This document shows, in pieces, positions 52,250-64,000 of a stretch of DNA of 64,000 bases (positions within the stretch are counted from its first letter, which is position 1; every line of letters begins with the position of its first letter). Location of the stretch: the NCBI RefSeq assembly GCF_000972845.2, contig NC_040032.1, positions 17,274,871-17,338,870 of the forward strand, written 5' to 3'. The notes below the pieces were generated by a model, which was given only the letters and a program-made list of their open reading frames with translations, was not told where the DNA came from and did not search any database. A program made the position numbers and the translations under genes. Origin of the DNA: Larimichthys crocea (Eukaryota > Chordata > Actinopteri > Sciaenidae).

Positions 52250-52420
52250 TCTTTATTCCTGCTGTGAAGTTGGACATTTTAACATAGGTACATAGAGATT
52301 GACTCGTTCTGTAGCCAGCCTCAAATGGACGTTCGAGGAACTGCAGTTTTTGGCACTTCCACATTGGCTTCACTTCACAGCTATGGAGGTTGCTGCTTGG
52401 CTGCAACACACAAGAGTTCA
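52250..52420 (+). repeat. Dispersed element, 'gaactgcagtttttggcac' family
   Basis: Plus copy beginning ctgctgtgaagttggacatt and ending ttggcttcacttcacagcta. Other copies: 51850-52110 (minus), about 60085-60600 (plus, interrupted) and 63416-63660 (plus). Very common in teleost genomes as I recall; the class is not determined. Confidence 0.75.
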
Positions 52421-52424
52421 TTCA

Positions 52425-52680
52425 TCCATTGTATGTGACCGCTTATCCTCATCAGGGTCACAGTGGGGCTGGAGGCTATCCCAGCTGACTTTGGGCGAGA
52501 GGCGGGGTAAACCCTGGACATGTAGAGACAAACAACCATTCACACTCACATTCACACCTATGGCCAGTTTAGAGTCGCCAGTTAACCTGTTAAATGCATG
52601 TTTTTGGACTGTGGGAGGAAGCTGGAGTACCTGGAGAGAACCCATCCAGACATGGGGAGAACATACACACAAGAGTAACA
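52425..52680 (-). repeat. Dispersed retroposon copy, (GGAT) family
   Basis: On the minus strand: gttctccccatgtctggatg, ggttctctccaggtactcca, gactctaaactggccatagg and ccgcctctcgcccaaagtca, ending aagcggtcacatacaatgga. Same family as 808-1020 and 15176-15425. Confidence 0.85.
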
Positions 52681-53110
52681 CTGGCAAATCACTGAAAGCT
52701 CAAAAGGTACCAAAGATTAAGCCATGGCACTTTGCCAACTGCAACAGGGACAATCTAGCCCAAGTGTGGTCTCTTGACCAGGCTTAGAGAGCAGGAGTGA
52801 TTGCTGGATGAGAGACAGGTGTGCCTCATCAGCAAAACACGCATAACCACAACAATAGCTCTTTGATTGGAGGTAATTTGATCGACTTTACGTACAGCTG
52901 GGTTGTTAAAGCTCTAAAAAATCCTCACATTTTAAAATATATTGTGTTTTTGTATATTTATCTGCAAAGAAAAATGAACTTTCAGTTCAATAAAGTGGAG
53001 TAAATATACAATATTTTACACCAACAACATGTAGTGGAGGACAAGTATAAAGTATCAGATAATAGATCTACTACTAGTACTTATGTCTATCTTTACTTTC
53101 TACCACTGGT

Positions 53111-56100
53111 GGTGTACATGTCAGCATTGTATTACTGTAACATAAAATATACAGCAGCTTTCTGTGCTGCATAGGATAGATAGATAGATATATACAACAG
53201 ACTGCAGAGTGCAGTGGACCGCTTTCAGCTGCACGGATTCAAAGGCTGCTATAATATTTATTATTCAACATTGAAAAATGATATATCTCTGAGAGAGCTA
53301 CATTACCACACTCTCTGACTTTCTGTTGATGAATTATACATACGTAACCTGTTCACTTTCACGTCATAAAAAAACTCCAGCTAAAGTAAATTTATCATGC
53401 ACTTTTACACCGAAAAACTAAAATGTTTTTACAATAAAATATCTCTGATATCCTGCACCGTTGCTCAACGTGACTCACAGGCAGGTAAGTTATTAGAGCA
53501 GACCTGATAATTCCAGTAATGAGCGAGGTTACTGAGGGAGATGTGTGGGGGCGGTGAACCTTTTAGCGTTATTAAACCTTCAGTCGGTGCAGGCGTCATA
53601 TGGCCGTGTCCTGGGGAACACTGAAAGCATAGTGGGACTAGAAGAAGAGGGACGAGGGTGATGGAGAGGTGTGTTAATAAAGTTGATTGTCTGATAGGAT
53701 GTAGCGTAATGAATTGTGTGGTTATTCATTCACTTAAAGGCCACACTGTGTTTTTATTGACAAGTGGGTAGCTGTGATTGACTCTCTGTTGTGTGTGATA
53801 TACATTCACATCAACACACATCCACGCACGCACACGGACAGTCAATAAATGCCTAAACAAAAGCCTTTCTGAGGATGCGGCCAGGTCGGTTGCTGTGGTG
53901 ACAGGAGGGCAGTAATGATGTTAAGCACCACAGAGACAGAAACAGCACTGCACCACCTTTCCTCCTCCTGCTGCTGCTCCACAGCAGTACGTCAACCTAA
54001 AGAACACACTCAAGTACAGAAAGTTAGAAACATGCTGTGCTGTGCTTTCTGCTGCAGTGCTGCAGCTACAGTTCAAGTGTGAGCAAAGTGACTGATAAGT
54101 ATGATTATTACCTGCTAAAGATGCCTTTAGTTATAGTGATGACTCACAATAACTTAAAGATAAAGATTGGATAAAGGAGTAGAAACTATATGGGTGTAAT
54201 ATGAAGTTTTAATATTTGTAATATTGCTTAGAAATGAGTACTTTTGTAATTTAGCAACCGCAGTTTCAGAGTGCAATACCACTTCTGGAAATACAGACAG
54301 CTGTACAACATGTATTTGTTATGATTATGCTATTTATGATAAAAAAAATTAGAGAGTTGACAACTTTGCTAACAGCCGAATATCAAACAAGGTCAACAAC
54401 ACAAGACATAACAGCCACAGCTAATATTACTCACTAGCCCAACAACAAGAAGCCCAGCTCAACATCTTTAGTCTAAAGACTAAAAATCAGTCCCAGATTC
54501 ACTCTCGTCTGGTGGCTTCTTGCTCGGTCACTCAATCCTTTTCTCTCTTAGCTTCTCTTAGGTGCTATTATGTCCATAAATGCTGCTGAGTGTCTTTACA
54601 TTGCCTGCTTGCCCAGCTCCTGTTCTGGCACGACACTGGCTCTGTTCACCATCAACATTTCCACGCACCCCTGAAAACCTCCCCTTCCTGTGGGTTCAAA
54701 ACGCTGTCTTGCAGGTTATCATACACAGAGCACAAAGTAACATAGTGCAGAAACAGACGTACAGGGAGCAGAGTGGCATCAACGTGATTTAAAGTCTCTG
54801 ATTTTATGGTAGAAAAGTTACACAATGATGCCAAAGTTTGATAATTTACATATGCAGTCCCCGGGCAGGAAGATACGTAGTAAGTAAAGTACATAACCTC
54901 TTTATTTTTAATGAACATTATGAAAAGAAGAATGAAATTGATGACCAAATCACACATAACATAATTTAATGCTGTGGGTAATGTTCACATTTCACTCAGT
55001 TAAAGAAGCTTTTTCACTACTTGGATTCAAGTTTTGGACGTCATGTAGGCCTGTCTGGCTTGTGAACAGTAATATCCTGACTGGACCACCTACAAGAAGA
55101 GATATACAGGACCAATATATCACCCACATACATTTGTTCATCCAGTACAGTCTATTAAATATAGGACATACCACCTGCTTACTCATGCATTAAATCATTG
55201 CAGATAGACTGTTAACTGTGATGTGTAATCACAGGGATGGTTAGGGGTTTATACATTTTAAAAAGTCATGCATTAGCAGGGGGCTGACATGCTACACTGT
55301 GAACGAGAAAATGAACAAAATTTAACGAGAACTTAAATCGACCCGCTGCAAACCGAAACAGGCGAGTGTGTGCTGGCCAGCATGAGATGATACGTTGGCT
55401 GCAGCTCAAATAATTTCCACTGCGGTGGATAAGGGAACCATTTTAAACAATCCCTTGGTGTTCTGCTCTCCAATAAAGTGGCTGAAATGAAAACTGAAAC
55501 AACAAAGTTTAAATCAGATAATGTGTGGGTACGCAGGGAATTAAGACCGCAGGCCTTTTAACACTGTGCCACTTTCTCTCTGCCTTATTTGCTGGAGGTG
55601 TGCAGAGATATTGATGTTGGACTAACTTTAATACACTGTAGTCATTACTCAGCAACTCACTTTTTTTGTTGTTTCTCAGCTTAAGACGCCAGTAAAAACC
55701 ACCTAAACACCTATAAAACATAACATTAACTATTTATTAGATCTACAAAATAACGCACAAACCATCAAATGATAAAAATAAGTCAACAGATCTATCATAA
55801 AGGATGTTCAGCTGAGCTCCCTTGACTCCAGACTGCAGGTCTGCAGTATTATGACTCAGAATCAGACCCAGTGCTTTCCACAAACACACCACGTTATGCA
55901 GGAAACTGACTACATCTGATTACTTTCACTGTCATCTCACTTTTATTTGCAGAGTTTTTGATCAAATTGACATGTTTGTTCTTCAATGTCACACAGAGGA
56001 ATCCATGAAAAACATCATATTTTTGCCACACACAGCAACTTTAGTTAGCATCAATGTCTAAACTTAATAACAAATAACAGAAACCCAGTTACCTTCACTA

Positions 56101-59100
56101 CTGTATGTCAGTGTCTGCGTCATTTAGAGGTGCAGTATCTACCAATGATGCTTGCTTGCAAGAAAAGAAAATCAATTTGATTGATGATATTGGACTTCTT
56201 GACGTCTGGATTATTCAGTTTGCTTTCTCAAAGTCTCTTTAGCAGATACACTATCTGCACCACCAGTGCCTTTTTCCATCGTAGATGTCTTTTTTTAAAT
56301 CTAAACAACCAGATGTGACTCATGATGTGACTGACGTCAAAAAGTCCTAATGAAATGAGTCTAGATTTTTCTGTACAGCAGCAACATGTACAGTATTGTC
56401 ATCTGTGTGAGTTTTTCAGAGTAAAAATGAATAAATTATAAAAAAATATATAATATATTCAATACAATTTTACAGTAGTTTTTTTTTTTACAACCAAACT
56501 GTTTTATATTATTATGCCGATAATGACAAATTACAGTTATTTCTTATTTTTGTACAGAAAAAAAATAGTATTAATAATTATTTATACAGTATTTCTGTGC
56601 TTTCTTAAATTACATACAAATTTATATAAAATTACAGCAATTATCTGTAATTAAATATGTGGCTCACTTTATTTAAGGTGTTTGATTGCAATAATTCAGT
56701 TAAAAGTCTGTAAAATAACAAATTATTATGGAAGATGTTTGATTGTAAAATGTCTGTAACATAACAGTGTTTCTCCATCAAAGGTGTTTCGTAATAATTC
56801 AGGGATAATCTGTATAATAAATAATGTTTCTCTGCAAAACTTTGATTGAAAATTTCAGTAAATTTATAGTTGATGACATTTGTTTGAAATATGATATTTT
56901 ATTTTCACTTAACAGGTTTTTTTTTTTTTACAGTGTGACTCTGTCCCTCCGGTAAATATCTAATTTAGAAAAATCAAAATATTATTATTTTTCCTCTGTA
57001 TCGACGAATCAATGTCACCAGATTGATTGCCCTTTGCCATCTATTACACAGACATTCACCCTTGCCTCCTCATCAAATTTTCATCTGCTCTGCGACCTAC
57101 TCGCCACCGCTGATTCATTACTATCCCAGTAATAAGACAGCACGAGGAGAAGAATCATTTCATTATTCCTCTCCCATGTTCCTTGGATATTTCCCTCTCT
57201 GCCTCTTCACTCATTCATAAAGATGAAATTGAAGTTGGCTTATTCGTCTCTGGAGCCTGCTCCACTTCGAGCCTCTTAATGTCTCGGGCCATCAATCCGT
57301 GTCAGTCTCCATTCTGCTCTCTGCAAGTAACTCCTTACATGATAACCCTGCTTGGCACCGTCTCTCTGCCCTCTCTCTCTCTCTGTCTCCATCTGGTCCT
57401 CTCCTCCTCCACCTGACTCACCCCTCTCTCTTTGCACTGCTTCCACCACCTCCACGTTTTATTTTGCCCACCTGGCTTCCTCCGACCTTCTCTGTCCTCA
57501 CTCATGTAGGAGCTAGTCTGGCTTTTCCACCTTTGAATTTAACATTGATTCCAGTGTTCCAGTGTCATTGCTCCCCTTTCTCCTTGTTTATATCTGTGAA
57601 AGTCTTCTGCTGTACTGCAGGAAATCCCTCCCACACCTTCCTCTCTCTGAAACTGGCTTTGACCCCCATTCATCACTTTTCTTTCACAACAAAGGATTTT
57701 GACGCCAAATAGAACATTGACAAAAACTGAGATATATTTTCCAGAAAGCTTTTTATTGTCTCCTTCTGTAACTCTACTCATGCTGACACCTCAGTCGCCT
57801 CAGTTGATGATATATATTACTGAACAAACATGTAGGCTTTGTCTGCCTATATCCTTTAAATCTGTTTCCACAGCCGGATGGATGACGTGTAAACATACAT
57901 GTACGTGCACACATTCGCATCTGCTTCTCTTTAAAGATCCGACTTAAGAACATATAATCCTCCACTGGGAGCCCAAATTAGCCAAGAAATTGCTTACCGC
58001 AGTATCTGTTTGTGTGCCGTCCTCTCAGCGTCACATGACACTGCTTCACCACCAGCCTGGTGATTTCAAAAGGCTGATGATGTGAGAAGTCGTGGGTCAT
58101 TTGATGCTGATTTTATTTTTCCAATCCTGCATGGCAGTGAATTGTACTGTCAAACAACTGTAACAAAAAACTAGTTTTACGAATATAATTTTACTCTGGT
58201 GCTAAAAATCCTTTTAGTCAGTAGATACAGGCAGTTTTACAGCTCTGGAAGTAATGGTAGACTCAGTAGAGAGCTACCTGAGCAGAGAAGATGCATTTCT
58301 GCAATGAGATCTTTAAAAACACTACCACACAGGGGAGGACAGATGCATAGTTTCATTATGCTGAACTCAAGGACAAAGCAGATCAATGTAGAGAAGGATG
58401 CAATCGACAGAAAAACCACATACTGTAGTATTAGTATTAGGCCCCAAAACACCTTTGCAGCATGATCTGTCCGAATAACATCCAAATACACAGTGTAGCC
58501 CGTGAACCTTTGGCTCACAAGCTCTCCCTCTACACCCATCCTCCACATGCTTCTTCTACCTCCTATAGATCAATAAACAGATCACATAAATTAGGTGTAA
58601 GCCTAATCTTATTTTGTAATTGCACAAGATCTCACGTGGTTAGCATCCATCAGTTTTGTGCAATGAACAGCTGGAGAGGATGCAAATGTTCCCACTGCAG
58701 ATGTGACATTTTTTTTACAAAAATCTAGAGGAAGAGAGGTTGTAATAATCTGATTTAGGCTGGAATTGAACCAAGAAGTTACCTCATTTCCCCATGAACA
58801 TGTCTAAACCTTGAACATTGCAGGGCAGGGCTTTTATTTTGTCCCTGCACAGCTGTTTCCCGACTCATAGCATTAGATGGGGGAAGGTGGAGAGCAGCAG
58901 ATTTATATGGACATTTAGGGGTCACAGTTTAGAGGCTGAGTGTCAGCAAAGTGAATTGTGTGTAGTGGTAATGATCACACTGAAACATAGCGCCTCTAAG
59001 AGGAGCAAACTGCAAACTACAGCTTCAATCTAAGCAAACAAACCATCCAAATCCTCCTAATGTTGGTTGGTAATAATCAGATCAAGAGATTATTTGTCTA

Positions 59101-60080
59101 ACAGTGTAAATAATTCACCTGACAGAGAATGACAGACTGAAAGTGGAAGAAAAGCTGTGACTAAATGAGACATTTAAACATGTTTTCTGCTGTCTCTCAT
59201 TGGTATTTTGTCCTGAAGGATCAGGCACCTCTGGACCACCTGAGGTCTTAATCCGGACTTCTCCATTCATCCACGTGGATCTCATCATCCCACCTCTCAC
59301 AGTTCACGACTGCTGATCTCTGCCTGTGTGCATGAAATGTCTAGATAAAGAGATTATTCTGCACACTGGTTCAAAACATTGTACATGTAGACAGTGTGCA
59401 AAACCCTTCATCATGTGTCCTGACGGTTGTTTTTCCAACAGACGAGGCTGAGGAAGGACATGTTATATGCATGAAAGCGTCTGAATAAAATGAAAAGGAA
59501 ACTGAAATAATAATTTCCCTTTCCGCTGGCACACTCCTCAGTGTACATGGAGACCCAGTTTCAAGGACCGACAGTACAAAATTACGTTAGCATTTAGTTT
59601 CAAGCTGGCATTTGGCCACAGGAGCCATTACAGAAATATGCAAACATAATCAGGACCTCAGTCAGATGCCTAATACAATGAATGAAAGCAATACATTAAC
59701 AAAGGTTAAAAGGAGAAACAGCATCCCTCGCCTGGCTCGCTTCCAAAAATTAAGATTCAGATTTTATTCTTGTGATAATCATCAAGCAGGCGAAGCCTCG
59801 AATACAAAGTAAAAGATGTAGACTACATGTTAGTTTTTTTTTAAATAATATTAGCATCATAGCATTTTAAGCTGAGGAACAAACCAAAACTTAACATAAC
59901 ATGTTGTTTGACATGTCTTCTGATCTTCTGAAGCTCCAAACTTCAAATCTATCTTCACATCGGAGCAACATAAGATCAGTCATAACATGCTAAAAGTTAA
60001 CATGGCTATGTTGTGTTCATCACAGACTATATAAAACATGGATAGTACCTGCAATGTCACCCACACGTTTCTAAAGAGCC
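53111..60080. other. Gene-free region
   Basis: No exon, RNA gene or intact element recognised. 56400-56940 is a very AT-rich stretch with recurrent ttacagta/ctgtaa motifs, like the internally repetitive elements common in fish. 57340-57480 is pyrimidine-rich. Remaining ORFs are short and lack any family resemblance. Confidence 0.5.
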
Positions 60081-60084
60081 GTTG

Positions 60085-60600
60085 TGAAGCTCATAGTGTG
60101 GTGGCTCCCTCGTCGCCGTCTTGGCAGTCCTGCCTCTGTCGCCTCCCAGCTAATCTGAAGATGAGCGTGGGTGGAGCTGAGGTGGGCTGAATGAAGCCTG
60201 TTAGCTCAAATAAGCCACCTGTGATGGCACCAGTCAATCAAAGTGGCCACGCTCTTAATTATGCATAACTTTAAGCCTTGATATGATTTGAACAGAGGGT
60301 GGTTGGTTAGCACTGGTGACCAGTTCTGCCCAAGATTTACCCAGTCCTCTTTAACTATGGTTATGGAAGATGGATAAATTATTTGAACAGGTGCTCAGTA
60401 CAGTTGTCATGAACGTGAAAATTAACTGAAACCAGACTTTTTGTACCAGACTGTAAACATTTCTGCTGTGAAGTTGGACATTTTAACGTGGGGGCTTATG
60501 GAGACTGACTCGTTATGTAGCCTTCCATAGCTGTAGTCAAGTGGACGTTTGAGGAACTGCAGTTTTTGGCACTGTGTTGGCCTTATTTCACAGCTTGCTT
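60085..60600 (+). repeat. Dispersed element, 'gaactgcagtttttggcac' family (interrupted copy)
   Basis: Left part gtggtggctccctcgtcgcc and ttggcagtcctgcctctgtc (60100-60145), then an unrelated insert, then cagtacagttgtcatgaacg through tctgctgtgaagttggacat to ggaactgcagtttttggcac (60398-60572). Confidence 0.7.
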
Positions 60601-62742
60601 CACGCAAAACACAACAAATTAGAGTTGAGGCTGATTAAAACTTTAATTTGATTACAGGGCTGGATGAAATTTTATAGAATCTTCAACGTTAATCAAATCA
60701 AATCAATTCATCCTGAAGGGGAGCATTAATGTTTGTACCAAATTTCAATGCAAACTATCAAACATGATATTTCAGTCTGGATCAAAGTGGACTGGACTGT
60801 GTATTTCAACCCCTAAAACCATGAAGCTAACAACACTGTAAAGCAACTGAACTGACAGCAAAGATAAAGTGCTGAAAACTTATTTTTGTGTTTATTTTTG
60901 ACCAAAGAGAGCCCACTCAACTGAGTATTTATAACTCTCAGAAAGTCAGAAACTGCTGAGACTTTAAGATTTTAATGGAACATCAGATGTTTTGTTTTTT
61001 AGACCCCAAAATAGGTTTGCACTTTAATTATTCAGTTTTAACCTCGCTCAGAGGCTGGAAACAACAAAAACCTGCATCACTTTTCCTCTGACGTCTATTT
61101 GTGTGTTTCTTTTTTTGTGTAACAGCTTCAGATTTTACACCCTGATGACGTGACAGTGTTTTTGTCCACCATGCAGCTCTTTTTCAATTAGCAGCTCCCA
61201 GCATGGTCGTCCAAACCCAGCAGTGTGCGCCTGAAAATGAAATTAAATCTGTTACGTCTGTTCTCAGGCGTTGACTCTAAAGGACAATGAGTCAATTTTG
61301 ACCCCCTGTTGAACAAAATCACATTGCAAAGCTTGCTGGGTGTGGAATATAGCGCTGCTTTTAGCTGTTACAACTATAGAAGACGAAGCAATGAGTGGAT
61401 GTCACCTGCTATCTGCCCTCCTGAGCCACCAGATGTTGCTGTAGTGCAGGAACAGACGGTGGAGACTCACAAGGAGGCTGGTCAGCATCTGGATTTTTAA
61501 AAATATGCAAAACAAGCTGTATTTCTTACTTTCTGCAAACGTAGCATTGTGGAGATGCAAAGTGTAAACAAGTTTGACTGGTGGTCAGTGTAGCATGACA
61601 CCATCGGGTTCAGGAGAGGTGATACATCTGGCTCCAGTGAGGCAAAAGGCAAAGTCAGACAGGACGAACTGTTCCTGTTACTCAAATTCTCAGAGTGGAA
61701 AGAAAAGTTGGGTGTGTTTCCCCCTCGATCAGAGTTCAACCACATGAGGAATTTCTCATCTGTGTGTATTTTCACCATTTACATGTTTGTTGGATAATTT
61801 TTTGGAGTTCCCACCCCACACACTCACAGCTATCTGTCATCTGGTCGTACATGAGCAGCCCTCCGAGTAACATCCCCGGGTCAAAGAGTTCACTGTAGCT
61901 ACACTAGAAATGGTTTGTTGCTCCAGAAGATGTCCCCACGAAACAGAAAGCAGAGTGCGTCTGCATTTTTATGCATTTCCTGTAAAAACGGTCATATTTA
62001 GAGGGACTTGGCACAGATATTGATTGGCTATTGTAAAAGCCAAGGCCCTGGGACTGAGCACAACCCTCAAAACCAGCGGTGGCCAGTCTGGCAGGGAATA
62101 CAGCAGCTTACCGAGGTGTGTTTCGTGCTGGGTTTGGCTCATGGCATCCCGGGCTGAGCCAATTTGGTCTAATGACAACTAGCGATTTGTTAAAAGGACA
62201 CTCATTGTTGTTCATGATTGCTCAAATATCAAAACAGAGAACAAATGCTTATCTTATTGACGGGACATTTTTAGATGATCAGCTGAACATTTTAAAGCAC
62301 AAAATCCCCAAATTCTTCTGGTTCTGGTGACTCACTTTTGAATATTTTCCAGTTGTCACAGTCTTGTATAATAGTATATTGCATAACTTTGAGTTTTTGA
62401 CCTTAATCGGAAAAAACAAGCAGCATGAATACAATCAACTCTTTGTCACAGTTCTGTCAAGAAAATAAAAAAGAAATGAAGTAGATGAAAGCATCAGTTT
62501 CCTAATTTAATTAAAATGGGTAAAGTCTGATATATGGAATATTTGAAATGCCTAAAACAAAATCAATGAAATAAAATGAAATACCATGCATAATTAAATG
62601 AAAAGCATGTTAAAGGACTTTTGTCTTTAATAACTGAATAAATTGTTTAACTGCATTTCTCACGCCACATTAACACCAAATCACAACACAGAAAATAAAG
62701 TGGCAAAGTGTTTTGTCTTTCAGTGTTGTCCAACAGAAGACA

Positions 62743-63140
62743 GCTGTTATGATGTTTTGATACAAAAAGCGAATCCAAATGCAGAATGAGGGAACAAGAG
62801 GAAACTTTAATCACTTACAGAAAGAGGCAGGTAAACACAGAATAACAAAATGCGGCTGAGGAAAAAAACAAATTAAATCCAACAAAAGTCCAATAAACTT
62901 TAGTCCAACGTGGAAAAAAAATCAAGATATATACTAGAAGCAGGAACAGCAGCATGGGGAGAAGCGAAAGAGCCAGTTCGAATACAGAGCACGTGACGAG
63001 GGAAAGAGATAAAACACATGGATTAAATACAAGAGAATTAATTAAACCCAGGTGATGCAGAAAAACAGAAAACAAAGACAACATTAGGAACAACTCTCTC
63101 AACTTAAAACAGGAAATGCTAAATCAGAAAACCGTGACAG
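62743..63140. repeat. Inverted-terminal-repeat element (about 400 bp)
   Basis: Left end gctgttatgatgttttgat and right end, read on the minus strand, gctgtcacggttttctgat are imperfect inverted repeats. The interior is A-rich and without a gene. Resembles the 'GTCACGGTTT' non-autonomous elements of teleosts. Confidence 0.65.
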
Positions 63141-63319
63141 CAGCATCACTTTATTTTAAATCTTCCAGGTTTTCCTGTTTTTCTCACAGTTTATTATTTA
63201 CTTATAATCAAAATTAAACCAAACTCAAATAATAACTGAAAAAAGGAAGTAAAGCTTGCAGCTGACTGATGCTCAAGTGTTATGCTGGTACAGCTTGTGT
63301 GCAGGAAAGAGGAAATATT

Positions 63320-63660
63320 CCCTGTGCGTCAACACTGTGATGAACTGGTGACCAGTTTATCACAGAGTGTACCCCACCTCTCGCCCAATGTCAGCTGGGA
63401 TCGACTTGATCATGGAGTACAGTTGTCATGAACGAGAAAATGAGCTGTAGAGACCAAAACAGTTTTTTGTACCAGGCTGTAAACATGTTTATTTCTGCTG
63501 TGAAGTTGGACATTTTAACGTGGGGACTTATGGAGACTGACTCACTTCTGGAGCCAAATTCAAGTGGACGTTTGAGGAACTGCAGTTTATTTATTTTTTT
63601 GGCACTTCTGTGTTGGCTTCACTTCACAGCCACAGAGACTACCTACCTGTGTTAGCATGC
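63320..63660 (+). repeat. Two abutting repeat fragments
   Basis: 63320-63415 is a partial (GGAT)-family copy (gtgatgaactggtgacc, cacctctcgcccaatgtcag). It passes at about 63416 into a copy of the 'gaactgcagtttttggcac' family (acagttgtcatgaacgag ... ttggcttcacttcacagcca). The same two families also abut at 52420. Confidence 0.75.
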
Positions 63661-64000
63661 CATCTGCTAGTTAGTGTAAAACACAAAGTGCAGCTGAGGC
63701 TGATATAAAAAAACTCGATCTGATCAAAATTAAATAAAGAGTGTTAATCACGTCAAAACAGTTCATTAACTGCTGCTGTATGTTTGTTGCAGTTACAGCT
63801 TATGTGCAGAAAAAAAGGAAATATCGCTTCATATATCATTAACCCCGCAGATGTACCAGTGTTCAAAGATCAGACTCATAACTGGGTGTCTTGATGTATT
63901 CATTGATGGGCTGGGTGAGTGGGTGACTTCACACGTTGCCTAACAATGTTATCACATTTGATGTCATCGTCCTATCTCAAAGCCGCTCCACGTCCTGACT

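Larger units (their letters stand above)
51640..53110. repeat. Nested cluster of dispersed repeats
   Basis: Outer element: gtacaagtaaaagtaaaagc-type sequence at 51640-51720 and its presumed other end (tagtggaggacaagtataaa ... ctttctaccactggtgg) at 53030-53110. Inside are a minus copy (51850-52110) and a plus copy (52250-52420) of a family with the motifs tctgctgtgaagttggacat and gaggaactgcagtttttggc, then a minus copy of the (GGAT) retroposon (52425-52680). Confidence 0.65.

Overview
This window is vertebrate nuclear DNA from a ray-finned fish, most likely a spiny-rayed (percomorph) teleost. The evidence is the set of genes, their compact GT-AG introns, long CA, GATA and ACT microsatellites, a decayed Tc1-like transposon of a type common in fishes, and short teleost-style inverted-repeat elements. 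There is nothing prokaryotic, so operons, CRISPR arrays and ribosome binding sites do not apply.

Layout from left to right. The first two coding exons of ppme1 (protein phosphatase methylesterase 1) lie on the minus strand at 69-1695, and the rest of that gene runs off the left edge. About 5 kb of repeat-rich spacer follows, including a roughly 600-bp ACT microsatellite close to the ppme1 start. Two tandem mitochondrial uncoupling-protein genes are on the plus strand: ucp3 (coding 7172-8566) and ucp2 (coding 12302-13805), each with six coding exons and upstream non-coding exons that carry short upstream ORFs. dnajb13 (minus, 13951-17851, eight exons) is tail to tail with ucp2. rab6a (minus, 20971-27641) follows. 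A delta-type neuronal connexin of the Cx36 family (gjd1/gjd2 type, plus) has a 71-bp first coding exon at 34151 and its second coding exon at 49049-49916, separated by a 14.8-kb intron. From 50 to 64 kb I see the connexin 3' UTR and then only dispersed repeats.

The order ppme1 - ucp3 - ucp2 - dnajb13 - rab6a matches human 11q13, except that C2CD3, PAAF1, COA4 and MRPL48, which sit among these genes in human, are not visible here. The genes are neighbours by ancestry rather than by shared function: mitochondrial carriers, a ciliary/flagellar J-protein, a Golgi GTPase and a gap-junction channel.

The most interesting observations are: (1) rab6a has two tandem 94-nt versions of exon 6, one RAB6A-like and one RAB6B-like, with the frame arithmetic of mutually exclusive exons and UG-rich tracts on both sides of the second; (2) the last rab6a intron has hallmark minor-spliceosome (U12) donor and branch-site sequences, and ppme1 intron 2 starts with a U12 AT-AC-type donor; (3) the only visible rab6a switch-II exon is of the RAB6A-prime type; (4) ucp2 keeps a 36-codon upstream ORF, the same length as described in mammalian UCP2; (5) the dnajb13 promoter carries an RFX X-box and a duplicated module with two TCTCGCGAGA palindromes. 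All exon boundaries were read by eye from reading frame, splice consensus and remembered family sequence; no alignment was run.
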